A stretch of 64,000 nucleotides of DNA. Origin: Candidatus Electrothrix scaldis (GTDB taxonomy: Bacteria; Desulfobacterota; Desulfobulbia; Desulfobulbales; Desulfobulbaceae). Location of the stretch: contig CP138355.1 of the NCBI GenBank assembly GCA_033584155.1, forward strand, positions 4,225,826-4,289,825, written 5' to 3'. Of this stretch, positions 1 to 9,440 are shown one piece after another. Positions within the stretch are counted from its first letter, which is position 1; each line of letters starts with the position of its first letter. A model generated the notes under the pieces. That model saw only the letters and a list, made by a program, of their open reading frames with translations, was not told the origin of the DNA and did no database searches. The translations under genes were made by a program, and so were the position numbers.

Positions 1-969
1 GCTATAACTGCTACAGCAACCAAGAAACCTGTCAAAGGGAGCAAGGGAAGTGCTGAGCCCATCTGCACCATCGACACATCCTCGGATGGACCGATAATCC
101 TTGGCAGGAAAGGGAGTATAGCCTCGGTAAAAGAAAAGGTTGCGCAGGTCACCTGTGCCACGGAGGCTCCGGCAGCCAGAGAAACCAAGCGACCTCGCCT
201 TGCCGCCATCAACAAACATATCACCTCAAAAAGCGCCATTATCTTGGATGCAGAAACCGGAGATACGATTTTTGCCAAATCTCCTGATAATCCCCGGCAA
301 CCGGCATCAACCATTAAGGTACTGACAGGCATGATTGCCATCAAACGCCTGAAAAAGAATGAAAAAGTTGAGGTTAGTCGCCATGCGGAAAAAATGCCGC
401 GCTCCAAGGTTTATTTAAGCACCCAAAAGCAATATAAGGCGAACGACCTGATCAATGCAGTTCTTCTGGCTTCGGCAAATGATGCCAGCGTTGCCTTGGC
501 CGAGAAAATTGCTGGCAGTGAAAAGGATTTTGCTAAGCTCATGACCCTGCATGCCCGACTTTGGGGAGCAAAAAACACCATCTGCCGCACGGCATCCGGC
601 CTGACAGCCAAGGGGCAGCAGTCCACAGCCCGTGATCTGGCCCAAATTTTCCGACACGCTATGCAGGACAGGGAATTTGCCAAGCGTATGAAGCGGACCA
701 AGATCAAGACCTCATACGGCAAGCTTCTGCGCAACCATAACAGGGCTCTTTGGCAGGTTAACGGAGCGCTGGCAGGTAAGACCGGTTATACGAATATGGC
801 TCGGCAAACCTATGTGGGGCAATTCCAACGCGGTGATGATACTATTGTTGTTGCCATCATGGGGAGTGAAACCATGTGGACAGACATCAAACGGCTGGTT
901 GAATATGGCTTTAAGAGGAAGGAGCAGGTTAGAATCGCTCAACTCGAAAAAACAAAATCTGAGAGTTAG
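1..969 (+). CDS. Serine-type D-Ala-D-Ala carboxypeptidase (PBP5/6 family), 5' end outside window
   Basis: The reading frame is open from base 1, so the N-terminus, where a signal peptide is expected, lies upstream. This family trims the terminal D-alanine of peptidoglycan pentapeptides in the periplasm. All three active-site motifs are visible: SxxK as S-T-I-K (Ser codon at 307, Lys at 316), SxN as S-A-N (Ser codon at 472) and K-T-G (Lys codon at 778). The visible part is 322 residues. The first 75 or so are a low-complexity Lys/Ala/Thr-rich stretch before the catalytic domain. The protein stops about 60 residues after KTG, so there is no room for the C-terminal beta domain of classical PBP5. 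A strong terminator follows. The family call is secure; the exact physiological role is inferred. Confidence 0.88.
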   Translation, partial: AITATATKKPVKGSKGSAEPICTIDTSSDGPIILGRKGSIASVKEKVAQVTCATEAPAARETKRPRLAAINKHITSKSAIILDAETGDTIFAKSPDNPRQPASTIKVLTGMIAIKRLKKNEKVEVSRHAEKMPRSKVYLSTQKQYKANDLINAVLLASANDASVALAEKIAGSEKDFAKLMTLHARLWGAKNTICRTASGLTAKGQQSTARDLAQIFRHAMQDREFAKRMKRTKIKTSYGKLLRNHNRALWQVNGALAGKTGYTNMARQTYVGQFQRGDDTIVVAIMGSETMWTDIKRLVEYGFKRKEQVRIAQLEKTKSES

Positions 970-1020
970 TCACACAATTATTCATCGACCTCCATAATTC
1001 TGGAGGAAAATACAAAGCAA

Positions 1021-1057
1021 AAAACGCCCTGTCTCTCGCAAGAGACAGGGCGTTTTT
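1021..1057. terminator. Bidirectional intrinsic terminator
   Basis: A perfect 16-bp inverted repeat (1021-1036 and 1041-1056, loop CGCA) is followed by a T run and preceded by an A run. It can therefore end the carboxypeptidase transcript on + and the converging DUF1566 gene on -. Confidence 0.9.
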
Positions 1058-1120
1058 TTATGTCTTTTCATTAGCGAGAGAAATCACTCTCGTCCATTCT
1101 CAAGGTTTATGTTCCTTATT

Positions 1121-2065
1121 TTAGGCCTTACGACAAAGCCGACCAAAACCGCCGGGAATCGTTCCCGAGGACCAATAAGCACTGCCTTGTTTACAATCAA
1201 CAAACCATTGTCCACCCGGTCTCCGTTCGCTATCCACCATAATAAAAGGCTGATCTGCGGAAAAGGCAGGATGAAGATAGAGTCCCTTGGCATTGAGCTC
1301 CTGCTCCAGAAGCGACATGGCCTCGGGCAGGGTCGGCATTCTCCAGTCATTATGCCCGGCAAAGCCCTGAGCATTGATTTGCTCTATTTCCTTTCTCAAC
1401 ATGCGATGACTCATGATATCCAACCCTCCACGCTGCCACATCAGGCCAGTGGTCACATCGGTCACTGTTAAGCCATCACCGTTATCTACTAAATAATTCC
1501 TGAACAGCCCATCGGGATTTCGCTTCTGATCAGTGAAATTATACTCTTTGATCATCTTGTCCGCCTCTTCCTCCACAAACTCAAGGGTCGTGGAAGGCAG
1601 AAGAATACGCGCCGGAAGATCCTCAGGGAGCGGCTCCTCACTCCCAGGAAGACCTGTGGCCCCTAGATGATCCCGCTGATCTTCCTCTTTCAGAGGAATA
1701 ACCCGTGAAGTATCATCAGACTCCATGATATTATCAAGCAGCCACTGCTTCAATTCCCCGTTAATGGCATGGGTACGCTCAAAAAGCGCCACTTTGCCCT
1801 GTGATTGCACGCAACGTTGCATCATCTCAGCAGGAGCTTTTATCTCCGCCACAACTTTGGCGTGCTTGATTCCCCGCTCCATCAGGCAGAGCTTTGGCGT
1901 TTCGCCCCAGGCATCAACGAAAAAATAATAGATCCGTTCGTTGCTGCTGCGAACTCTTTCTCGGCCACCCCAACTCTCAAAGGTGCCGAAGCTGTATTCC
2001 GGTGTCATTTCCCAGTCTACGGCAGTCGGATTTCCTTCCAGATTCAATGCATTGAAAAGCCCCAT
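1121..2065 (-). CDS. DUF1566 (Lcl C-terminal-like) domain protein
   Basis: A 314-residue protein of unknown function. The C-terminal third is a DUF1566 module: it has T-T-G-L-M-W-Q, then G-H-N-D-W-R-M-P-T followed by an aliphatic helix, and a Y-W-S-S block near the end. This domain is common in surface or repeat proteins of Desulfobacterota and Legionella. No signal peptide is evident and the N-terminal 200 residues match nothing I recognise. I chose the ATG at 2065 because GGAGG (2071-2075) lies 5 nt upstream. An in-frame ATG at 2116 would add 17 residues but has no ribosome site. It is divergent from glgX and converges on the terminator near 1040. Confidence 0.7.
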   Translation of the reverse strand: MGLFNALNLEGNPTAVDWEMTPEYSFGTFESWGGRERVRSSNERIYYFFVDAWGETPKLCLMERGIKHAKVVAEIKAPAEMMQRCVQSQGKVALFERTHAINGELKQWLLDNIMESDDTSRVIPLKEEDQRDHLGATGLPGSEEPLPEDLPARILLPSTTLEFVEEEADKMIKEYNFTDQKRNPDGLFRNYLVDNGDGLTVTDVTTGLMWQRGGLDIMSHRMLRKEIEQINAQGFAGHNDWRMPTLPEAMSLLEQELNAKGLYLHPAFSADQPFIMVDSERRPGGQWFVDCKQGSAYWSSGTIPGGFGRLCRKA

Positions 2066-2286
2066 AAACGCCTCCATTATTTTTTGAAATTTTCCAAAGT
2101 AAAGTATACTGTTCAATAAGATCGAAATAAACGTCTCTGCCCAGTTGAGCTGGACTCAGAAGCAGAACAAAAACGTTAAGCAAATAATAAAAAAACAGTC
2201 CTTATCTTTAGCTCTGCAATCTTATAAAGTTACCAAGCAACTTATCCCACACAAAAGGATACAATAGGAACCATTACCAAGTCAAT

Positions 2287-4425
2287 ATGAAAATCAATTT
2301 CCCTACGCTTTCCGGCTCACCGCAGCCGCTCGGGGCAACAATAACCCCCACAGGCATTAACTTTGCCCTTTTTTCCCGCCATGCAGAAAAAGTTGTCTTA
2401 GTACTGGGTGTCAGAGATTCCTGCGATTCCACCCGGTTTGAAATCCCCCTGGATCCACAACTGCATAAGACAGGAGATATCTGGCATATCCACGTCAGTG
2501 GCCTGCCCTCTTACCTACGCTACGGTTACAGGCTCTCCGGCCCGATGGAACCCTCTACCAGCGGATTGGCCTATGATGACACCCTGATCATGCTTGATCC
2601 CTATGCCAAGGAGGTGCGCTCACCGCGTTGGGGCCAGGACCGCACCTGTATTCATCATCAGACCTGTGGCCTAATTCCTCTCAACGCCTATGATTGGGAA
2701 GAAGACCGCCCTTTGAACATTCCCTTGCAGGATACTGTCATCTACGAGATGCATGTCCGTGGTTTTACCAAGCATCCTTCATCGCAATGCAGCTTCCCAG
2801 GAACCTTTAAAGGAGTTTGCGAAAAAATTGACTATATGAAGGCCTTAGGCATCACAGCTGTGGAACTCATGCCGGTAACAGAGTTCGATGAAACCGAATG
2901 CACTTTTCGCAATCCAGTAAGCAATGAACGGCTCCGTAACTTCTGGGGCTACAGCCCACTTTCCTTTTTTGCCCCTAAGGCCTCCTATTCTTCAGACAGC
3001 GCCCATCCTTTGCAGGAATTCCGTGACATGGTCAAAACCTTGCACCGGGCCGGTATAGAGGTAATACTTGATATCGTCTTCAACCATACCTCTGAGGGAG
3101 GATGGGATGGCCCCACCACCTCCTTTCGCGGCATTGATAACCCTATCTATTACCTCCTTGACTCGCAGACCAAAGAATATCTTAATTTTTCCGGCTGTGG
3201 CAATACCTGTAACTGCAACCATCCTATTGTCCGCAATCTGATTATGGATGCCCTGCACTGGTGGGTCGTGGAAATGCATGTGGATGGATTCCGGTTTGAC
3301 CTTGCCTCAATTCTTGGTCGTGACCAGTACGGCCATGTCCTTAGTAATCCTCCGGTGGTAGAGATGATTGCCGAGGACCCTATCTTGGCAAATACAAAAA
3401 TAATCGCGGAGGCTTGGGATGCGGCAGGTCTGTACCAGGTGGGCCATTTTTCGTCCCACCATCGCTGGGCAGAGTGGAACGGCAGATTTCGGGATGATGT
3501 GCGCATGTTTATGAACGGCACCCCAGGCATGGTGTCCGCCCTGGCCACCCGAATTGCAGGCAGTTCAGACCTGTATCAGCATAATGGACGCAGGCCCTGC
3601 AATTCCATCAACTTTATCACCAGTCATGATGGATTCACCCTGGCTGATCTTGTCAGCTATAATGAAAAGCAAAATATGGCAAATGGAGAAGATAATCGGG
3701 ATGGAGATAATAATAATCTGAGCTGGGATTCAGGGTTTCCTGGACCGACCGATAATCCGGCAATCCTGGCTTTCCGTCGCCGTCGCATGAAGACAATGGC
3801 GACCATCCTCTTCCTTTCCCAGGGCGTACCGATGCTGGTGGCTGGTGACGAATTCGGCCAGACCCAGCAGGGGAATAATAATGCCTGGTGTCAGGATAAT
3901 GAACTCAGTTGGCTCAACTGGAATCTTGCCGAAAAAAACAAGGGTCAGGTCCGTTTTTTCAGCAAACTCATTCAGCTCCGAAAAAAACACGCCATCTTTC
4001 GTCGGGTGCATTTCTTTGAGGCCAATAATCAGGAGACAGCGCCTATGAGCCAGACAATCCACTGGCAGGCCCTGGAACCCGGCACGGAAGATTGGTCTGA
4101 GCACATCCATACCCTTTCCTTTCTCCTGAGAGGGGCGGCTATTGACGACGGCGATAATGATAATTTTTTTATTATGCTGAACGGCCACCCTAAGCAGGAG
4201 GCTGTCTTCACGCTCCCAGAAACGCATTCTGAAGAACCATCCTGCATCTGGAAGAAAATAATTGATACCAGTCAGGAAGCGCCTGCTGACATTTTTGACC
4301 TTGAAAAAGCCCGTACCGTTGCAGTGGGAAGTCAGATCAAGGTAGCAGCTATGGGATGTATAATCCTGCAAACAGCCGTTGTTCGCCAAGCAAAGAGACA
4401 GATGAAGAAAAAAAGGAGAAGGTAG
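2287..4425 (+). CDS. glgX: Glycogen debranching enzyme GlgX (isoamylase-type)
   Basis: A 712-residue GH13 enzyme that hydrolyses alpha-1,6 branches of glycogen limit dextrins in the cytoplasm. The N-terminal CBM48-like region (about 10-110) is followed by the catalytic barrel. Visible GH13 motifs are D-I-V-F-N-H, G-F-R-F-D-L (nucleophile D338), A-E-A-W-D (acid/base E375) and T-S-H-D (D448). The isoamylase-type loop N-G-E-D-N-R-D-G follows. The length fits GlgX (about 650-720). The C-terminal 15 residues are a basic tail that differs from typical members. No other glycogen gene is adjacent. It is followed by an intrinsic terminator. Confidence 0.93.
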   Translation: MKINFPTLSGSPQPLGATITPTGINFALFSRHAEKVVLVLGVRDSCDSTRFEIPLDPQLHKTGDIWHIHVSGLPSYLRYGYRLSGPMEPSTSGLAYDDTLIMLDPYAKEVRSPRWGQDRTCIHHQTCGLIPLNAYDWEEDRPLNIPLQDTVIYEMHVRGFTKHPSSQCSFPGTFKGVCEKIDYMKALGITAVELMPVTEFDETECTFRNPVSNERLRNFWGYSPLSFFAPKASYSSDSAHPLQEFRDMVKTLHRAGIEVILDIVFNHTSEGGWDGPTTSFRGIDNPIYYLLDSQTKEYLNFSGCGNTCNCNHPIVRNLIMDALHWWVVEMHVDGFRFDLASILGRDQYGHVLSNPPVVEMIAEDPILANTKIIAEAWDAAGLYQVGHFSSHHRWAEWNGRFRDDVRMFMNGTPGMVSALATRIAGSSDLYQHNGRRPCNSINFITSHDGFTLADLVSYNEKQNMANGEDNRDGDNNNLSWDSGFPGPTDNPAILAFRRRRMKTMATILFLSQGVPMLVAGDEFGQTQQGNNNAWCQDNELSWLNWNLAEKNKGQVRFFSKLIQLRKKHAIFRRVHFFEANNQETAPMSQTIHWQALEPGTEDWSEHIHTLSFLLRGAAIDDGDNDNFFIMLNGHPKQEAVFTLPETHSEEPSCIWKKIIDTSQEAPADIFDLEKARTVAVGSQIKVAAMGCIILQTAVVRQAKRQMKKKRRR

Positions 4426-4469
4426 TAAAGAGGTAAGGAGAGAGGACGGAAAAAAGAAAGGAATCGTAC

Positions 4470-4499
4470 GGGGCCGCGAACAAACAGCGGCCCCTTCTT
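4470..4499 (+). terminator. Intrinsic terminator of glgX
   Basis: GGGGCCGC (4470-4477) and GCGGCCCC (4487-4494) form an 8-bp GC stem with a 9-nt loop, followed by TTCTT. It lies 45 nt after the glgX stop. Confidence 0.75.
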
Positions 4500-4522
4500 G
4501 CAACAGAAGTACAGCAGAAGTA

Positions 4523-4693
4523 TTATGATTCCTCTATTTTTTTCAGCTCCCTCCTTAAGGATTCTGCATAAACAGAATTTGTTTCATACAGATTAAGGTT
4601 AATCTCTTTGTAGGCCTCTCGTGCAGATTCAGCATAGTAAATTTTACTTCGTAACTCCTCAATACGATCCTGCTTTGTTCTTTGCTCATTCAT
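4523..4693 (-). CDS. Small coiled-coil protein, 56 residues
   Basis: A short open frame of 56 codons: ATG at 4693, TAA at 4523-4525. The product begins M-N-E-Q-R-T-K-Q-D-R-I-E-E-L-R and ends K-K-I-E-E-S. It is highly charged with heptad-like spacing of Ile, Leu and Tyr, consistent with one amphipathic helix. There is no clear Shine-Dalgarno sequence, which lowers confidence. It sits alone between the convergent glgX and gyrB transcription units. No function is assigned. Confidence 0.45.
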   Translation of the reverse strand: MNEQRTKQDRIEELRSKIYYAESAREAYKEINLNLYETNSVYAESLRRELKKIEES

Positions 4694-4854
4694 GATAACA
4701 CGTATACCAATAAATGATTGATAGTTAGAGAATGAAAATCATCCCCCTCTCCTCCCAGCGGGATACAGCTCCCTACAACAACCCTAAAAAACGTACAGAG
4801 ATACAAGCGGAGTCATATGTAGACTCCACAAAAAAAAGAGAACTTGATAAAGAA

Positions 4855-4888
4855 GGGCAACACAAGAAATGCGCAGAGCGTGTTGCCC
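4855..4888 (-). terminator. Probable gyrB terminator
   Basis: GGGCAACA (4855-4862) and TGTTGCCC (4881-4888) form an 8-bp stem. Read on the minus strand it lies 10 nt after the gyrB stop and is followed by TTCTTTATC. The 18-nt loop and interrupted T tract make it moderate. Confidence 0.5.
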
Positions 4889-4897
4889 GTACTTATT

Positions 4898-7309
4898 TCA
4901 CACGTCCAGCTCAGCGACTTCTAACGCGTGATTTTGAATGAATTCCCGTCGCGGCTCAACCTTATCACCCATCAGGGTAACAAAGAGATCATCAGCAGAT
5001 TCAGCATCCTCAATCTTCACCTGCAAGAGGGTACGATTTTCAGGATTCATGGTGGTTTCCCATAACTGCTCAGGATTCATCTCACCAAGACCTTTATAGC
5101 GTTGCAGATGGCTACCCTTAAAGGTCTCTTCCCGCACCAAACGAATCAGGTCATGCCAGGTATCGGCCTGAATTTCCTTTTCCAGTCCGGTGCTTGAAGT
5201 CTTGGTGATCATAAAGCTCCCGGAGATGTAGTCCTTAATCTCTGGATACAGATCAAGGGCATGACGATACTCGGGAATAAGGGGAATGTTGGGACCGAGA
5301 GTTATCCTGGTATGCCCCTGGCCGCGAAAGGCAACATCCGTCTCATAACAGCTTGGACGCCAACGACAAACACGGATGTCTCCAACAACCGCATCCAACG
5401 GAGCCAATTTTTCCAACAAGCCTTCCAGAAAGGCCTTGTCCTGAAACTGATCTGCAGAATGCACATCGTTTTCCAGCAGAAAAACGGTCAGCTTTTCCTG
5501 AATGTTCATCCGTTCCAGAAAACTGTTAACACGACCAAAGAAAGTTAATTTTTTGAGTATATTAACCAGGACCTGCCCCTGAATCTCTTCGCCGTTTTCC
5601 CGACGAATCAGGATGGACTGAGCTGCCTGATCGTAAAGATAGTTATTCAGGGCATCATCATTAATAAAGTACTGCTCCTTTTTCCCCCGTCCTAAACGGT
5701 ACAGGGGAGGCTGACCAATATAGACATAGCCCTTTTCCACCAGGGGAAGCATTTGGCGATAAAAAAAGGTAAGCAGAAGGGTCCTGATATGGGCACCGTC
5801 CACATCCGCATCGGTCATAATGATGATCTTGTGATAACGGAGTTTTTCCTCATCAAATTCTTCCCGGCCAATACCAGTCCCCAGGGAGGCGATCAGCTGT
5901 TTGATCTCCTCGGAATCAAGAATTTTATCAAAACGGGCCTTTTCCACGTTCATGATTTTACCGCGCAAGGGCAGGATGGCCTGAATAGAGCGGTCCCTCC
6001 CCTGTTTGGCAGAACCACCCGCAGAATCACCCTCCACAATAAAGAGCTCCCGTTCTTCCGGGTTCTTGGACTGACATTCTGCTAATTTACCAGCCATCAT
6101 CACCGAGGTGCCGCCCTTTTTCCGGGAAAGGTCCCTCGCCCTTTTTGCCGCTTCCCGAGCCCGGGCCGCATCAACAGCCTTGCTGAGGATCTGCTTAGCA
6201 ACTTGGGGATTTTCCTCCAGGTAGGCGCTCAGTTTTTCATGACAGACGGTGGAGACAATGGACTTGACTTCAGCATTGCCCAGCTTCGTCTTGGTCTGGC
6301 CCTCAAACTGGGGATTAGGAACCCGCACTGAAACAATGGCCGTCAATCCTTCCCGGACATCATCACCGCCCATTTTGGCTCGCAGGTTTTTCGGTACGAC
6401 ATCATCTGTGGCGTACTTATTGATACATTTAGTCAGCGCAGCCCGAAATCCCGCAACATGGGAACCACCCTCTCTCGTGTTAATATTATTAACAAAGGAG
6501 GCAAGACGCTCAGAATAGCCATCAAAATACTGGAGAGAGACCTCAACCTGGACCTGATCCTTTTCTCCTTCAATAAAAATGGGGGTTGGATGAATAGCGG
6601 TCCGCCTGCGGTTCAGGTACTCTACGTACTCCACAATCCCGCCTTCAAAATGAAACTCGTCCTCAGCCCCACTCCGCTCGTCCTTGAGGAAAATTCTGAT
6701 CCCCCGATTCAGGAAAGCAAGTTCGCGGAGACGGTTACGCACTGTCTCATATTTAAAAACAACGGTTTCAGTAAAAATCGTCGGGTCCGGCTGAAAGGTA
6801 ATAGTAGTTCCTGTTTCCTCGCTGGTACCGATAACCTCCAGCTCGCTGGTTCTGTCACCATACTCATAGGTCTGCCGATAGACACTCCCGTTACGTTTAA
6901 TCTCAGCGGTGACTGCCGTACTCAGGGCATTGACCACGGAAACACCAACCCCGTGTAAACCACCAGAAACCTTGTACGAGGAATGGTCAAATTTACCGCC
7001 TGCATGCAGGGTTGTCATAACCAGTTCTAAGGCGGTCATATCCTCTGTGGGATGTTTATCCACAGGAATACCACGCCCGTTATCCTCGACAGAAACACCA
7101 CCATTGTCTCGGATAACCACCCGGATACGATCACAATGACCGGCTAAGGCCTCATCAATGGAGTTGTCCACCACCTCGTAAATCAGATGATGCAGACCTT
7201 CTTCGGCAGTGTTACCGATATACATAGCCGGACGCTTACGCACGGCCTCCAGCCCATCAAGGACCTTAATCTGCTCCGCCCCGTAGGACGCCTTCTCCTG
7301 CTCGCTCAC
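4898..7309 (-). CDS. gyrB: DNA gyrase subunit B
   Basis: An 803-residue type II topoisomerase ATPase subunit that, with GyrA, introduces negative supercoils. In order: GHKL ATPase ([23 protein letters not shown]), transducer domain, TOPRIM (V-E-G-D-S-A-G-G and D-A-D-V-D-G-A-H), the Gram-negative type insertion, and the C-terminal [10 protein letters not shown] box. The length matches proteobacterial GyrB (about 804), so it is complete. The start codon is GTG at 7309 with an AGGAGA-rich leader. dnaA, dnaN and recF are not adjacent on the downstream side, and the upstream side holds an unrelated membrane protein. Confidence 0.98.
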   Translation of the reverse strand: MSEQEKASYGAEQIKVLDGLEAVRKRPAMYIGNTAEEGLHHLIYEVVDNSIDEALAGHCDRIRVVIRDNGGVSVEDNGRGIPVDKHPTEDMTALELVMTTLHAGGKFDHSSYKVSGGLHGVGVSVVNALSTAVTAEIKRNGSVYRQTYEYGDRTSELEVIGTSEETGTTITFQPDPTIFTETVVFKYETVRNRLRELAFLNRGIRIFLKDERSGAEDEFHFEGGIVEYVEYLNRRRTAIHPTPIFIEGEKDQVQVEVSLQYFDGYSERLASFVNNINTREGGSHVAGFRAALTKCINKYATDDVVPKNLRAKMGGDDVREGLTAIVSVRVPNPQFEGQTKTKLGNAEVKSIVSTVCHEKLSAYLEENPQVAKQILSKAVDAARAREAAKRARDLSRKKGGTSVMMAGKLAECQSKNPEERELFIVEGDSAGGSAKQGRDRSIQAILPLRGKIMNVEKARFDKILDSEEIKQLIASLGTGIGREEFDEEKLRYHKIIIMTDADVDGAHIRTLLLTFFYRQMLPLVEKGYVYIGQPPLYRLGRGKKEQYFINDDALNNYLYDQAAQSILIRRENGEEIQGQVLVNILKKLTFFGRVNSFLERMNIQEKLTVFLLENDVHSADQFQDKAFLEGLLEKLAPLDAVVGDIRVCRWRPSCYETDVAFRGQGHTRITLGPNIPLIPEYRHALDLYPEIKDYISGSFMITKTSSTGLEKEIQADTWHDLIRLVREETFKGSHLQRYKGLGEMNPEQLWETTMNPENRTLLQVKIEDAESADDLFVTLMGDKVEPRREFIQNHALEVAELDV

Positions 7310-7666
7310 GTATCTCTCTTCTCCTGAAAAAAAAATTTTGCGAAACTCCAGATCGAACAGCCCCGCTGCTTACTGCGCAATGCACGCTCTCTTCCTTTAC
7401 TTCCGAGACGTGATTCGTTCTACACAAAATAATCAGAGCAGCTCAGCCTACTCCCGAATTTCCTGGCCAGCAGAAAGCAATGCATTACACTTTTTTGAAC
7501 CTAAAAGGCTATTTTTAGCCCTTGAACGCCCTGAAGCAGGACCACCCTTTTCCCGCCCCAGAACTGCACCACACACTGCTCTCTACTGAAGATATCTCAA
7601 CTCTTACAACTACTTGCCCCTCCTCAGAAAAAAAAACAAAAGAGACAAGTAAAACTGCGGAACAAA
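7310..7666. other. Intergenic region upstream of gyrB
   Basis: 357 bases with only weakly coding frames and no homology I recognise. It should contain the gyrB promoter on the minus strand. I could not identify convincing -35 and -10 boxes. Confidence 0.5.
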
Positions 7667-8296
7667 CTAACAGCTTACATAGCCGCTACTCATTGGTTGC
7701 TGCACCCCAATGGTCGGCCAATCTTCTCCGACACACAACCCAAAAGTTTTTTCAAAACAATGCGTCTCGGGATTGTAAACACTGCATGATCTCAGCTCCC
7801 GATGGACTTTTCGCCGATCATCCTTGTAGCGGATAACGGAATAGGCAGAGATAAGCAGTTCTCCCTTCTCAACCATTCTGATTTCATAGGCACTCAGTCG
7901 CTTCATAAAGGACAAATTTTTATGCATCGCCCTGCCTTGAGACAAAAACATTTTTGGGGCACGGGAAGGGATGGAGACAGAAAAGGACTCACCCGCATTT
8001 TTTTTACCCGCCACATTAATCCGGGTCTCAATTTGGACATTTCGGGCATCGCCGTCGCCTATGTTTTCTATCTCATAACAGAGAGCTGGCATCTCGTCTG
8101 GTTTCATTTTTTTGAGCCCGAGCGTCTTAATCCTCAGGTCAGGCATAGCGCCACAGCTTCCGGTATATACAATAAAAAGTACAAAAAGCACTGAAAGCGA
8201 AACAAAATAGGGTTCTACATTATTCGGTTGCAGACAGGTCCAATACAGTGCTCCGAGAAACAAGAACAGAAGAAGATTTTTTGATATTACAGCCAT
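7667..8296 (-). CDS. Membrane protein of unknown function, two N-terminal TM segments
   Basis: About 209 residues. Two hydrophobic segments lie near the N-terminus (about residues 8-22 and 30-47), followed by a soluble domain of about 150 residues with beta-rich character and several cysteines. I do not recognise the family. The start at 8296 is chosen because GAGGTGG lies about 8 nt upstream; an upstream ATG at 8362 has no such site. It lies between gyrB and a glycosyltransferase on the same strand, without obvious operon spacing. Confidence 0.6.
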   Translation of the reverse strand: MAVISKNLLLFLFLGALYWTCLQPNNVEPYFVSLSVLFVLFIVYTGSCGAMPDLRIKTLGLKKMKPDEMPALCYEIENIGDGDARNVQIETRINVAGKKNAGESFSVSIPSRAPKMFLSQGRAMHKNLSFMKRLSAYEIRMVEKGELLISAYSVIRYKDDRRKVHRELRSCSVYNPETHCFEKTFGLCVGEDWPTIGVQQPMSSGYVSC

Positions 8297-8439
8297 TTTT
8301 CTACCACCTCGTCGTTGACGTAACAGAAGGTACAATTTCTTACACTTGAGTATAAAATACAATACCTAAATTCCCTCCATTAATCAAGACCAAAAGCGGA
8401 CAAAGACAAGTCAATTTTCCTGTACCCCAACCCTTACTT

Positions 8440-9288
8440 TCATCCTCCAAATAACTCCGACCTAAACTGATCCGGCAGCCCCAAATATTCCTCTCCTTCC
8501 TCTTCTCGCCCATGCTTTATGCAGCCCTTACCATAGATCCTGCATTTTCTTTCTAACTCCTGAAAAGTATGCTCATGCTGTTCGGTAGTGAGCTGCCCAT
8601 TTTTGAGCAACTGACAAAGCGAGCGTATACGCCAGGTATCCATCCCGAGACGATGGATGGCGGAAAGCTGATCTGGTCGCCCTCCATCCTTCAAGGTCAA
8701 GGCGTCATCAACTAACAAAAAAGGTTCCTTTCTGCTCACCCGCAGCCAGAGGTCATAATCTTCGCAGCAGAGCATATCTTCATCAAACAGACCATAGCGG
8801 CTAAACAGCTCCCGTCGAATCATAACCGTTGACATACCAACCACGCACATCCGTAGAGAACGATTAAAAATCTCTCCGTGTGGAGGGGCATGTTTCTTTT
8901 TCTGATTCACCTGTTTTCCCTGCCGATACCAAGTCTCCCTGGTGTGGGAGATAAGGTAATGCGGCTCTTGCTCCATAGCCTTCAGCTGAAGCTCCAGCTT
9001 ACGGGGAGCCCAACGATCATCAGAGTCAAGAAAACAAAGCAAATCAGAGCGGGCCGCAGCAATCCCTTGGTTACGTGCTGCCGATGCCCCCTTGTTTTCC
9101 TGATACAGATAACGGATCGGCACCTGCGCACCCTGACTGATCTCCAGCACGATATCTCGGGTTGCATCTGTGGAACCGTCATCAACAACCAGAATCTCTC
9201 CGCAGGGCAGGCTTTGATTCAGTATAGACTCCAAAGCTTGCTCAATAAAATCAGCCCGATTATAGGTGGGAATAATAACAGAAATCAT
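8440..9288 (-). CDS. Family 2 glycosyltransferase
   Basis: A 282-residue inverting GT-A glycosyltransferase. It opens with I-S-V-I-I-P-T-Y-N-R, has V-V-D-D-G-S-T-D for nucleotide binding and the metal-binding F-L-D-S-D-D-R-W (DxD) near residue 90, then C-C-E-D-Y-D-L-W-L-R as the acceptor-side ED motif. No TM segment is seen, so it is probably cytosolic or peripheral. Sugar and acceptor cannot be inferred. No other polysaccharide gene is nearby. A terminator lies upstream, separating it from trpD. Confidence 0.88.
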   Translation of the reverse strand: MISVIIPTYNRADFIEQALESILNQSLPCGEILVVDDGSTDATRDIVLEISQGAQVPIRYLYQENKGASAARNQGIAAARSDLLCFLDSDDRWAPRKLELQLKAMEQEPHYLISHTRETWYRQGKQVNQKKKHAPPHGEIFNRSLRMCVVGMSTVMIRRELFSRYGLFDEDMLCCEDYDLWLRVSRKEPFLLVDDALTLKDGGRPDQLSAIHRLGMDTWRIRSLCQLLKNGQLTTEQHEHTFQELERKCRIYGKGCIKHGREEEGEEYLGLPDQFRSELFGG

Positions 9289-9366
9289 AGATCATATTTT
9301 TTCAAAAACCTCAAAAAGCACCTCTTCAACAGCCTTCAATAATCTTCAACGAATACCCCATCTGTT

Positions 9367-9418
9367 GAAAAAGGGCGGGGCCAATGCATTCCCATGCATC
9401 CACCTCGCCCTTTCTTTT
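9367..9418 (-). terminator. Terminator after the trpD-like gene
   Basis: AAAGGGCG (9370-9377) and CGCCCTTT (9406-9413) pair, with an inner ATGCAT repeat able to extend the hairpin. On the minus strand the stem ends in CCCTTTTTC. It lies just beyond the stop at 9441. Confidence 0.7.
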
Positions 9419-9440
9419 TCGGGAGATATCCGCTGGCGTT

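Noticed and set aside
4732-4941. 69-codon frame on + overlapping the gyrB 3' end
   Set aside because: It overlaps the gyrB coding region and its terminator, and has no ribosome site.
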